Positions 1 to 6,972 of a DNA stretch of 8,044 nt are shown one piece after another. A program made the position numbers and the translations under genes. This stretch comes from an uncultured Planctomycetaceae bacterium (GTDB taxonomy: Bacteria; Planctomycetota; Planctomycetia; Pirellulales; Pirellulaceae), in assembly GCA_903921945.1 (NCBI GenBank), contig CAIXSC010000959.1:1-8044 (forward strand), read 5' to 3'. The notes under the pieces are model-generated. The model searched no databases, was not told the origin of the DNA, and saw nothing but the letters and a program-made list of their open reading frames with translations. Numbering within the stretch: the stretch's first letter is position 1; each line of letters opens with the position of its first letter.

Positions 1-32
1 CACTCTTTCCCTACACGACGCTCTTCCGATCT
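1..32 (+). other. Illumina sequencing adapter remnant (not genomic)
   Basis: The first 32 bases match the common Illumina TruSeq Read 1 adapter from its second base to its end, finishing in GCTCTTCCGATCT. The heptamer array starts at the very next base. This is untrimmed library adapter at a contig end and should be masked. The match is made from memory of the adapter sequence, which is well known. Confidence 0.97.
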
Positions 33-200
33 CATTCCCCAGTCCCCATTCCCCATTCCTCATTCCCCATTCCCCACTCCCCACTCCCCAGTCCTCACTC
101 CCCATTCCTCACTCCCCATTCCTCACTCCCCATTCCCCATTCCCCATTCCCCACTCCTCACTCCCCGTTCCCCATTCCCCATTCCTCATTCCCCATTCCT
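33..200. repeat. Heptamer tandem array, 24 units of CAYTCCY
   Basis: The 168 bases divide exactly into 24 seven-base units with no indel. Most are CATTCCC, CATTCCT, CACTCCC or CACTCCT, with two CAGTCC variants and one CGTTCCC. On the minus strand, which is the sense strand of the adjacent operon, the array reads as GGGG runs separated by AAT or AGT. Four uninterrupted runs occur at 65-89 and again at 128-152, which fits the G-quadruplex pattern. Units ending in T interrupt the runs. The stop codon of the aminotransferase (200-202) uses the last base of unit 24, so the array abuts the coding region. Similar C-rich heptamer arrays are known as short tandemly repeated repetitive sequences in cyanobacteria, but that alone does not identify the host. 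The true outer end is unknown because adapter follows. Confidence 0.95.
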
Positions 201-2545
201 CAGCTCCTGCCCATTGCTTGCGACAACAACCCGAGGACTCCGCCACCGACGACTTGGGGCAGGCTGCGGGTCAGCACGTCGGCCAAGGTGCGGGTGGCTT
301 CGTCGATTTCGGTGTCCGTGATCGACAGAGGCGGTGTGAGTTTGAGCACGTGCGGTTCGTACTGGCAAAAGCCGACCAGGATTGGGAAGCGGCGTTCGCG
401 CAGCAGTTCGAGCAGGTACAAATGCGGGACGCGTCGCGCGAGCCATTGACGAGCGAGGCCGCGGGTTTCCAGTTCGATGCCGATCAACAGACCGTAGCAG
501 CGAACGGCCCGCACGCCGCTCTTTCCCGCGAGCCCCTCCCGCAGTCGCTCGGCCAAGCGAGCGGACCGGAGGTTCACTTGCCGCTCCAAGTCGGCGTGTT
601 CGGCCCGGCGAAGGGTGCCGAGCACGCTGCGGACTCCGGTCTCGTAATCGCAGCGGCTCGCCAAATCCGTGAGGATCGAACTGCCGCGTTCGGCCAGTCG
701 CCGTTCCACAGCGGCCGAAACGAGCGTCAAGGCGAAGGGGAAGATCATGTCCGAAGCGCCCTTGCCCAGCGTCAATAGATCGGGCTGGATACCGACCGCT
801 GTGGAACGGAGGAAGGGGCCCGTTCGGTACATTCCGGTTTGCACTTCGTCGATCGACAGCAAGCAGCCATGTTGTTCGCGCATCGCTTCGAGCGTCTTCA
901 ACACGGGCGTTGGCGTCTCACGCACGCCGCCCACGCCTTGGATCAATTCCAACTGCGCGATACCAATCGGATGTTCGTCGAACGCGCGGCGCACCGCCGC
1001 CACCGCATCCGGCGCGAACGGGTCGACGTAAACAACGTGCGGATAGAGCGGCTCGAGTCCCCGTTTGAGCGACGGCTTCCAAGTGCCCGCGAGCGCGAAC
1101 AGCGTCTTGCCGCCAAATCCGCCACGCAGCGCAAGCACTCCGTTGCGCGGCGCCTGAGCGGTCAAGCCGACGCGCATCGCGTGCTCCACCGCCGACGCGC
1201 CACTGACGGCCGGAATCCACCGTGGCAGGCCGGTCAACGCCTCAAGCCGTTCGCGCAATTCCGCGCGGCATGCGTCGCTGGGCCCAAGCTCCCGGCATTC
1301 CTCAACGAAGCGCGGTGGATTATGCCCACGGACACTGCAAGCGACCCCCGCCACACCGTCGAAAATCCGGCGGCCGCGCGCGGTGTAGTAGTGTCCCGCG
1401 GCTTCGATTTGGCCATGCCGCAAGCCGAGGGCCGACGCGAGCCGCGCGAGCGACCGGCTGTAGAGTGCTCGCAGCGTTTCCAAGCGGAACTCGGCATCCC
1501 GTTCGAGACGCTCGAGCACTTCCGCATGCCGCTGGAAGAAGGCAGGACAGCCCTGCCGCAGGCTCTCCACAAGCCGCATGTTCGATAGGGCGTTCGGCTG
1601 GTAAGTCGTCGAGTGGAAGGTCGCCATGCCTCGGCCACTCCAAGCGCGAAACAACTCGCGGCTCGCGGCGAACGCTCCGAAAGGAACATCGCGTTCCACG
1701 AAGCTCTCCTCAAACACCACAATGTCAGCCGCCGGCCAGCTGTCGGCATCGGCGCCCCACGACGATCTCTCGACATCCTCGCGGCAGGCGACCATGATCC
1801 ATCGCCAACGGGCCGGCGCGAAAAGCATGCTGGCACGCAGCCACTGCAGTTGTGGCCAAAGCCGCGGCAGTTCCGCGATCGGCACAACAAGCGTTCCGAG
1901 ACGGCCGCCACCCCCGCGTTGTGCCGCTGCGCCGGTCGTTCGCGACGCATGGTTCCGCGAGTCTCCATCGGCGGCGGCGCGTCGCTCCAGATCCGTGAGA
2001 AACAATGCGGCATCTTCATGCCGATCCACCTCGGGAAGAAACTCGACTCGCATGCCGCCATCGACCCGAGTTTCCGAGAAGTGTCGAAAGCGCCCGGACG
2101 GATCGTAGATCAGCGTGCCGCGTCCATCGCCATCGCGCGACGCCACGGTTCGCGCGAGCTTCAACGCGCCGCTCAATGCCTCCTCGCCACTGTTGGCCAG
2201 AAACAGTTGGCCAGCGGATGGCGGGCGGTCAGCGACAGAGCGTTCGCGCCACGCGGCGGCGATTCGATCGAGCAGATAGCAGGCCTGCGCCACGTGGGGA
2301 CTTAGATGCAGCCGCAACAAGTTCGGAATCGATTGGCTGGTGAGTCGGCGAATCGATGCCTCCAGGGGCGTGTCGTCATGCCAATCATGACGAACGCGTC
2401 TGGGGTCGGTCATCAACTCGCTCGACCGATCGGAAACCGGCACGGAGGCCGAAGCGACCCGCGCCGCGATGACCGTTTCTGAATGGTGGATGTCGGCATC
2501 TTGGCCGGGCTCACATGCTGTGTTTGCCGCGGTTGAATCGAGCAT
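200..2545 (-). CDS. Double-domain class III aminotransferase: inactive N-terminal copy fused to active C-terminal copy
   Basis: This is a PLP-dependent class III (ornithine/acetylornithine-like) transaminase of 781 residues, nearly twice the usual 400-450. Numbering is from the ATG at 2545. The C-terminal half (about 390-781) has the working motifs: SGASAVEHAM near 448, ELIQG near 533, IDEVQTG with Asp566 for the PLP ring nitrogen, and LTLGKG with Lys595 as the Schiff-base lysine. The N-terminal half (about 60-380) is a second copy. It keeps the SGEEALSGALKLAR signature near 119 and the PFGAF...FHSTTYQPNALSN stretch near 288-321. It has lost the DEVQTG motif (VACREDVERSSW instead) and the lysine (VVFEESF instead), so it is probably structural or regulatory. 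The substrate cannot be predicted. The ATG at 2545 has AAGGAA ten bases upstream and overlaps the preceding gene by 35 bases. Other starts are the in-frame codon at 2584 and an ATG at 2413. This is the last gene of the operon. Confidence 0.9.
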   Translation of the reverse strand: MLDSTAANTACEPGQDADIHHSETVIAARVASASVPVSDRSSELMTDPRRVRHDWHDDTPLEASIRRLTSQSIPNLLRLHLSPHVAQACYLLDRIAAAWRERSVADRPPSAGQLFLANSGEEALSGALKLARTVASRDGDGRGTLIYDPSGRFRHFSETRVDGGMRVEFLPEVDRHEDAALFLTDLERRAAADGDSRNHASRTTGAAAQRGGGGRLGTLVVPIAELPRLWPQLQWLRASMLFAPARWRWIMVACREDVERSSWGADADSWPAADIVVFEESFVERDVPFGAFAASRELFRAWSGRGMATFHSTTYQPNALSNMRLVESLRQGCPAFFQRHAEVLERLERDAEFRLETLRALYSRSLARLASALGLRHGQIEAAGHYYTARGRRIFDGVAGVACSVRGHNPPRFVEECRELGPSDACRAELRERLEALTGLPRWIPAVSGASAVEHAMRVGLTAQAPRNGVLALRGGFGGKTLFALAGTWKPSLKRGLEPLYPHVVYVDPFAPDAVAAVRRAFDEHPIGIAQLELIQGVGGVRETPTPVLKTLEAMREQHGCLLSIDEVQTGMYRTGPFLRSTAVGIQPDLLTLGKGASDMIFPFALTLVSAAVERRLAERGSSILTDLASRCDYETGVRSVLGTLRRAEHADLERQVNLRSARLAERLREGLAGKSGVRAVRCYGLLIGIELETRGLARQWLARRVPHLYLLELLRERRFPILVGFCQYEPHVLKLTPPLSITDTEIDEATRTLADVLTRSLPQVVGGGVLGLLSQAMGRS

Positions 2546-4277
2546 GAGGCAGATGTTCCTTGACGAAAGCGAGGAACCGGGCACTGCGCCGGCGACTCAT
2601 GAACAGATCGATCGACATGCGGTCGCAATCGCCGCAGGGAGAGTGGGGCAATCCATCGCGTCGAGCCAGGCGGAACTGCATTTTCGCCAGCGGCAGGTCG
2701 CGATGATGTTGCCAAAACAGCGCGAATTCGGACTCGTTGAGAAACAGTTCCACATGGAATCCGAAGTTCCGCACAAAGGCGTGGAACATGCTGGCCGCCA
2801 GCCGGTTCTGCTCGATGCGATCCCAAACTCGGCCGATGGTGTCGCGCGGCAATTCTTCCGCGTGGCCATCGAGTCCGGCGGAATCAAGCCGATAGCGGTA
2901 AAGGCTCACATGTGGATCGGCCGCCCGCTGTTTGCGAGCCTCGATGTGGCTGGCGTCCGGGTCGCGAAACGCGTTCCACAATTCGGCGGCCGATGGCGCG
3001 GTGAGTGTTCGACGTTGCCGGAAGTAACGGAAACAAGGCCGCACTCGGAACCAGAGTCGCAGCACCACGACTCCGCTCTCCGGGTTGTACATCCATCGTG
3101 CGAACCGCGGGTCGTCCCGGCGCAGCCGCACGATGCGATCGGTCGACGGATCGTAGACCAACACCTTGACGATCGTTTCACCAAGCGTTGACACCTCGCA
3201 GCCCGAGCCATGCACGGGCACCATGAAAACGGTTCCAAGGCTGACGTACGAGTAATTCGGCAGAACGAGGAATTCGTAGCCGGCCTTGCGAAGTACCGCG
3301 ACCGCGTCTTTGATCAGCAGGCTGGCGTCGGCCTCCAGGATCTCGCCCCGCAGACGGATTCGCTGGCCCGCGCGAACCGTCTGCACAAGCGTCTTGCCTG
3401 GGTAGCGCCAGCCAAAATGATTCACCCCCGTGTTGAACCCAGCGAGCGCCACATGGGGCCGGTTGAGTGCTCCGCACAGCGCGATCAAGCGTCGCTGGTC
3501 GGTCGGTAGAAAGGGCGCGTCGCCCCCGCGATCGCCACCGTGTTTCCAAGCCGGGCGAAACATTCCCGCCAACCGCCCCAGCCCGTGCGACCAACTTCGC
3601 TCGGAAGCTGGTTGGCCTAGCGCGGTCGCCTGCCGCGAGTACTCTTCCAACGCCTCTCGCAGCGAACGGCGTTGGCCGAGCAACGCGTGTTCGCGATATC
3701 GCGGCCTCGCGCTCGACAACATCGCGTTCACCGCCGTAATCAACTCGGCGGCCGCCAGGAAACTGTTGTGACGCGAACCGGAACTAAGCGAACGCCAGCG
3801 CAGCTTCCGCGCGAAGGACCGCGGCAAACCAAACTCCGCCGAAAGCACCTCGCCCACCCGAAGCAACCGCACGACCGCTCCCGAATCACGAACGGCGGCG
3901 GCCAACCTCATCTCCGCCTGGTCACGTCGCTCATCCCGGTACGAGCAAGCGGAACCGATGAGCACAACCCGCGGCGGAATCGCCGCGGACCGTGATCGCA
4001 CTGCGGACCAAAGTTTCGAGAGGAACGAATCGCAGCCAGGCGGTGAGAGCTTGGCGTCGATGGCATCCACAAGACTCTCCGTACTCTCCGGCAACCAAGC
4101 CACAATCGCGAGAGTCGTCGAGTCGCCACCCGGTTGTTCATCCCGCCCATCGCTCTCGCGCAACGTCTGCTCGCGCAGCGTCTGCTCGCGCAGCGTCTGC
4201 GTCCACTCGGCGATAGCGCTGTCGAGCAGCGATTGGCGTTCCGCACTGTCCGCGATGGCGATCAAGGTATGGGTCAC
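2511..4277 (-). CDS. FAD-linked oxidase (VAO/PCMH, lactone-oxidase-like) with degenerate SDR-like N-terminal region
   Basis: The protein has 588 residues from the GTG at 4277. Residues about 265-588 look like an FAD-binding type 2 (PCMH) oxidoreductase of the D-arabinono-lactone/L-gulonolactone oxidase type. Evidence is FGWRYPGKTLVQT near 288, ADASLLIKDAVAVLRKAGYE near 316, the LPNYSYVSLGT turn near 339, VPVHGSG near 353, and the C-terminal CDRMSIDLF and ARFNRGKH segments. This class oxidises a hydroxyl or lactone using bound FAD. No obvious covalent-FAD histidine is visible. Residues 1-190 faintly resemble an extended SDR/epimerase: a hydrophobic strand at 4-8, RVVLIGSACSY near 103, and a long helix followed by VVRLLRVGEVLS near 135. 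They lack both GxxGxxG and YxxxK, so dehydrogenase activity is unlikely and even the homology is uncertain. The start overlaps the decarboxylase stop as GTGA, suggesting translational coupling. An upstream in-frame extension to 4532 would lie wholly inside the decarboxylase gene and is rejected. Confidence 0.82.
   Translation of the reverse strand: MTHTLIAIADSAERQSLLDSAIAEWTQTLREQTLREQTLRESDGRDEQPGGDSTTLAIVAWLPESTESLVDAIDAKLSPPGCDSFLSKLWSAVRSRSAAIPPRVVLIGSACSYRDERRDQAEMRLAAAVRDSGAVVRLLRVGEVLSAEFGLPRSFARKLRWRSLSSGSRHNSFLAAAELITAVNAMLSSARPRYREHALLGQRRSLREALEEYSRQATALGQPASERSWSHGLGRLAGMFRPAWKHGGDRGGDAPFLPTDQRRLIALCGALNRPHVALAGFNTGVNHFGWRYPGKTLVQTVRAGQRIRLRGEILEADASLLIKDAVAVLRKAGYEFLVLPNYSYVSLGTVFMVPVHGSGCEVSTLGETIVKVLVYDPSTDRIVRLRRDDPRFARWMYNPESGVVVLRLWFRVRPCFRYFRQRRTLTAPSAAELWNAFRDPDASHIEARKQRAADPHVSLYRYRLDSAGLDGHAEELPRDTIGRVWDRIEQNRLAASMFHAFVRNFGFHVELFLNESEFALFWQHHRDLPLAKMQFRLARRDGLPHSPCGDCDRMSIDLFMSRRRSARFLAFVKEHLPHARFNRGKHSM
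2556..2561 (-). promoter_or_regulatory. Likely ribosome binding site for the aminotransferase
   Basis: On the minus strand AAGGAA lies ten bases before the ATG at 2545. The spacing is slightly long, but it is the best purine-rich match near any of the three candidate starts and it decides my choice. It lies inside the 3' end of the upstream flavin oxidase gene. Confidence 0.5.
4155..4199 (-). repeat. Three tandem 15-base units inside the flavin oxidase gene
   Basis: Units 4155-4169, 4170-4184 and 4185-4199 are identical except for one base in the first (caacg versus cagcg). Translated, they give a QTLRE repeat at residues 27-41, a short charged helix-like insert. Because the unit is a multiple of three, copy-number change would keep the frame. 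The repeat lies near the N terminus, between the first strand and the rest of the SDR-like region. Confidence 0.9.
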
Positions 4278-5173
4278 GGGGCCGGCTCCGTCGCGAAGAG
4301 TGGTCGGCCGTACGCGACATGCTCGCCGATGGAAACCAACGGCGTCGCCTTCAGCGAGCGCGCGGCGATGAGAACCACCGTGGAACCCAGTTCGAAGGTC
4401 GCGATCCATTGACCGCGCTGCACGTGGCCATGGGAAGGGTTGTCGAGCCGCGTGACTTGGTGGCTGGAGAGCCGTGTCCCGCTCCAGGAAGACAACGTGC
4501 CGGGCGGATGCGTGATATGGCCTACGCCCCAACCGGCGACCATCACTAACGCGTACTCCCCCTGCCCCGTGACGACCCGCATTACCAGGCGTTCGTTAAG
4601 CGTGAAGACGGGAAACTCGGGGCGCTGAAAGGGTGGATGCACGAGCAACCGGCGCCCCGGAATGTGAGCGATCGAGCGTACTTCGCCCGACTCGGGCGCG
4701 AACACGCGATGGCAGTCGGCCGGCGACAAAAACAGGATGGCGAACTGACCGCCTACCAGCGAGGCGTTGTCCATCCCGGGAAGCAGCGAGTCGATGGGGT
4801 AGGCTATGTTTTTCACGGTGAGCAACGTGTCGCCGCGCAGCGTGCCGATGTCCTGGACTTCCGCATCGCACGGGGCGACAAGGCCAGCGATTGACCGGTC
4901 GATCGGACGGCATTCCGGCCGGACACCGCGTGTGAACAACTCGTTGAAGGAGCGAAAATCGGCGAGCGGCCGGTCGAGTTCCGTTTCATTGAGTGCGCGG
5001 TATTTGCGGCCGTAGACCGTGCGGAACACACGTTCCCGCAGGCCGCGGGACGGAATCGGCATCCGCGAAAGCCGCACCCCCAGCGAGGCGAGACAATAGC
5101 CCCAGGCCCCTCCGTGAATCTGGCGGGCTTGCCGCAATTCCTCCCGCCGGACCGCGCGATCTTGGCTGTGCAT
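4274..5173 (-). CDS. psd: Phosphatidylserine decarboxylase-family pyruvoyl enzyme
   Basis: Family members decarboxylate phosphatidylserine to phosphatidylethanolamine at the membrane, using a pyruvoyl group made by self-cleavage before a serine. The protein is 299 residues from the ATG at 5173, a normal length. Visible motifs are RSFNELFTRGVRPECRPID (about 74-92), APCDAEV with Asp103, the PADCHRVFAP segment with His155, and FELGSTVV with the cleavage Gly263-Ser264. This predicts a 36-residue alpha chain. Spacings match E. coli Psd (Asp90, His144, His147, Ser254) within two residues. The E. coli His147 position is Phe158 here, although that His belongs to the self-cleavage triad. The enzyme may therefore process differently or act on a non-lipid substrate. 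Context in an oxidase/transaminase operon, rather than beside phospholipid genes, also hints at a specialised role. An in-frame GTG at 5209 would add 12 residues and overlap the upstream gene by 11 bases. I prefer the ATG, without a strong ribosome site for either. Confidence 0.9.
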   Translation of the reverse strand: MHSQDRAVRREELRQARQIHGGAWGYCLASLGVRLSRMPIPSRGLRERVFRTVYGRKYRALNETELDRPLADFRSFNELFTRGVRPECRPIDRSIAGLVAPCDAEVQDIGTLRGDTLLTVKNIAYPIDSLLPGMDNASLVGGQFAILFLSPADCHRVFAPESGEVRSIAHIPGRRLLVHPPFQRPEFPVFTLNERLVMRVVTGQGEYALVMVAGWGVGHITHPPGTLSSWSGTRLSSHQVTRLDNPSHGHVQRGQWIATFELGSTVVLIAARSLKATPLVSIGEHVAYGRPLFATEPAP

Positions 5174-5198
5174 AGTTCCAGGTTCTGATGAGGTGGAT

Positions 5199-6728
5199 TT
5201 ACGCGTCACGACAGGCGATCCGCGCGACGCGAAGCGCGTTCGCGATGATCGTCAACGAAGGACCGACGCCCAGCGATGTCGGAAGCACGCTGCCGTCGAC
5301 AACGAATAGATTCGGCGCGCCAAACATGCGGCAGTCGGCGTCGACCGCCCCCGATCGCGGATCAGCCCCCATGCGCAACGTGCCGCACTGGTGCGCGACA
5401 TGCTCTTGGGACGGGAACTGTTTGGTGAGCCGAATCACGGCGCCGGCGCGTCTCAAAACGCGTCGCATCGCTTTCGCCAGAAAGGCGCCCCGCAGCCGAT
5501 CGAACCGGCTGAATTGATGGGCCAACGCGATCGCGCCCGATTCCTTTAGAAACACGCGGTTCCGCGGATCCGGAAGATCCTCGACGATTCCCACAAGCGG
5601 CAGCAGTCGACGCCGCAACGAGCCAACGAGTCCCGCGGGCCAGCGTCGCATTCCCGTTTTCCGCAACATCAACGGTCCGGGAACCGGCAACGATTGCACG
5701 ATTCCCATTTTTCGCCGGTAATCCGGCGTGCCAAAGTAGAAGTCCGCGAACCCCACTTGCTTGATGAACGACTCGTCCCCGCCCGTCGGTTTCGCGAAGA
5801 CGCCAGCGGCAAGCGGCGAGTAATGCATCATGTAGTTGCGGCCGACCTGCGGACCCTCCAATCCAGATTTGAGCGCGATCGCCGGCGAACCGATCGCGCC
5901 GGCGGCCAGCGCATAACATGGGGCCCGATACGTGGTCGAGGACTGCGAACGGCGATCGCGAATCACCACTCCCCGGACGCCTCCCTCGATTCGAGCGGTT
6001 CGCGGGCCGCCGCAGTCCAAGAGCAATTGCTCGACTTCCGCATTCACCATCACGTGAACGCGCTGCCGCTCAACGATCTCCTGGATCACCGCCGCCGCCG
6101 ATCGTCGCGCGCCGTTGGGACAAAGAAAACCGGCGCACGCGGAGCAACGCTCGCAGCGTTGGGTGTCGATCGCCAGCGGCAAACGAAACGGCCGCAAGCC
6201 ATGTTCACGGCTGCGGGCGATCAGCCGTTGATTGATCGGCGCGAGCGGCAAGAGAGTCGAGTTGTTTCGGCACTTTGGCCTTTCCAGCGGTCCGAAGTCG
6301 TCCTCATGGTTGCTCGCCAATTGAAACAATTCCTCGGCTTCGTCATAGAACGGTTCGAGTTCCTCATAGCCGACCGACCATTCCCAAAGAGACCGGTCAA
6401 GCAACGTGCCGTAATGCCGGCCGGGTGTGAAATCCTCGCGACTCGGCCGCAACATGGCGGCGCCGTAGACCGACGTGCCACCACCGAGCACTCCACCCAT
6501 GAACAGTCGCAATGGCGATTCATTGACCTCGATCGCGCGGTCATCATAAGGAAGCTTTTCGACGAACGTCTGCCGCTCGCCCCGGGGCTGCGGATCACCC
6601 GCCGTTCGCGGTCCTCGCTCAACGATCAACACACTTTTCCCCGCGGACGCACAAGCCGAAGCGAAGGCCGCTCCACCCGCGCCGCCGCCGATCACGATCA
6701 CATCAAAGTCGTATTCCGCGCCTACCAT
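5199..6728 (-). CDS. GMC-family FAD-dependent oxidoreductase
   Basis: This is a 509-residue flavoprotein of the glucose-methanol-choline family, which oxidises primary or secondary alcohols; cholesterol oxidase and choline dehydrogenase are relatives. The N terminus has the dinucleotide fold VIVIGGGAGG (about 10-19) followed by the acidic end VERG near 36. GGGTSVYGAAMLRPSREDF near 82 is the GMC flavin-contact region. The cluster CERCSACAGFLCPNGA supplies Cys192, 195, 198 and 203, a pattern common in bacterial GMC enzymes. The C terminus has HQCGTLRMG (His446) and NLFVVDGSVLPTSLG, then GVGPSLTI. The usual family pattern at that last point is NPxxTI (or His), so Gly489 replaces the second catalytic residue. 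No signal peptide is seen, so it is probably cytoplasmic. The ATG at 6728 has GGGAG six bases upstream, and a TTG at 6749 is the alternative. It is the first gene of the four-gene operon. Confidence 0.92.
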   Translation of the reverse strand: MVGAEYDFDVIVIGGGAGGAAFASACASAGKSVLIVERGPRTAGDPQPRGERQTFVEKLPYDDRAIEVNESPLRLFMGGVLGGGTSVYGAAMLRPSREDFTPGRHYGTLLDRSLWEWSVGYEELEPFYDEAEELFQLASNHEDDFGPLERPKCRNNSTLLPLAPINQRLIARSREHGLRPFRLPLAIDTQRCERCSACAGFLCPNGARRSAAAVIQEIVERQRVHVMVNAEVEQLLLDCGGPRTARIEGGVRGVVIRDRRSQSSTTYRAPCYALAAGAIGSPAIALKSGLEGPQVGRNYMMHYSPLAAGVFAKPTGGDESFIKQVGFADFYFGTPDYRRKMGIVQSLPVPGPLMLRKTGMRRWPAGLVGSLRRRLLPLVGIVEDLPDPRNRVFLKESGAIALAHQFSRFDRLRGAFLAKAMRRVLRRAGAVIRLTKQFPSQEHVAHQCGTLRMGADPRSGAVDADCRMFGAPNLFVVDGSVLPTSLGVGPSLTIIANALRVARIACRDA

Positions 6729-6734
6729 TCGCTG

Positions 6735-6739
6735 CTCCC
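6735..6739 (-). promoter_or_regulatory. Ribosome binding site of the GMC oxidoreductase
   Basis: On the minus strand GGGAG is followed by six bases and then the ATG at 6728. This is the clearest Shine-Dalgarno signal in the window and favours the ATG over the upstream in-frame TTG at 6749. Confidence 0.7.
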
Positions 6740-6972
6740 AGCCTCGCAACCCCGGTCATCCATTCAGCCCGGTGGAGGAGCATGTTTAAGGGCGAAGATG
6801 AAGGTTTGGAGAGACGCGTATGCGGACTTGCCGCCAAACTAGGTAGCGAGATTTCAACTTTCTTTCATCAAAGTCTACATGTGGGGCGACGACATTTCCG
6901 ACACCGCCGAGCACGACGCTCGCGCCGGTGTCGTTCGCCTCTTCGCGTTCCCGCGGCCTAGACCCGACCACG
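6740..6972. promoter_or_regulatory. Divergent intergenic region between the operon and the methyltransferase
   Basis: About 240 bases separate the two divergent starts, so both transcripts must begin here or be read from elsewhere. An AT-richer island at 6848-6880 (around TTTCAACTTTCTTTCATC) stands out from the GC-rich surroundings and is the likeliest promoter or regulator site. I see no pair of boxes with convincing sigma-70 sequence and spacing on either strand, so no promoter is placed. The plus-strand side contains the hairpin at 6899-6933. Confidence 0.45.
6899..6933 (+). promoter_or_regulatory. Strong GC-rich hairpin before the methyltransferase start
   Basis: CGACACCG (6899-6906) is the exact reverse complement of CGGTGTCG (6926-6933). 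Nested inside, CGAGC (6908-6912) pairs with GCTCG (6918-6922) around an ACGAC loop. That gives 13 base pairs with a one-by-three internal loop. It ends 39 bases before the ATG at 6973. No T-run follows, so it is not a typical intrinsic terminator. It could be a 5' leader structure of the methyltransferase mRNA or a palindromic protein-binding site. It covers the alternative GTG at 6928, which weakens that start. Confidence 0.6.

Noticed and set aside
33..200. CRISPR array, telomere-like end or coding sequence
   Set aside because: There are no spacers, no terminal hairpin is visible, and the left boundary is sequencing adapter, so it cannot be taken as a replicon end. Its translation is only a low-complexity heptapeptide.
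33..200. Cyanobacterial origin inferred from the C-rich heptamers
   Set aside because: Similar heptamer arrays may occur in other bacteria with large genomes, and none of the genes here is cyanobacteria-specific.
1234..2061. A 275-residue minus-strand frame overlapping the aminotransferase
   Set aside because: It is a shifted reading of the same strand within the N-terminal aminotransferase unit and has no motif of its own.
5694..6842. A 382-residue open frame on the plus strand opposite the GMC gene
   Set aside because: It is antisense to a gene with clear family motifs, is Arg/Ala/Pro-rich with no recognisable domain, and is typical of shadow frames in GC-rich DNA.
6899..6933. Intrinsic transcription terminator
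   Set aside because: No T-run follows on either strand, and it lies between divergent genes where no transcript is expected to end.
6928..6972. N-terminal extension of the methyltransferase from the GTG at 6928
   Set aside because: The 15 added residues have no family similarity, and the GTG lies in the 3' arm of the hairpin. The ATG at 6973 starts where the methyltransferase pattern starts.
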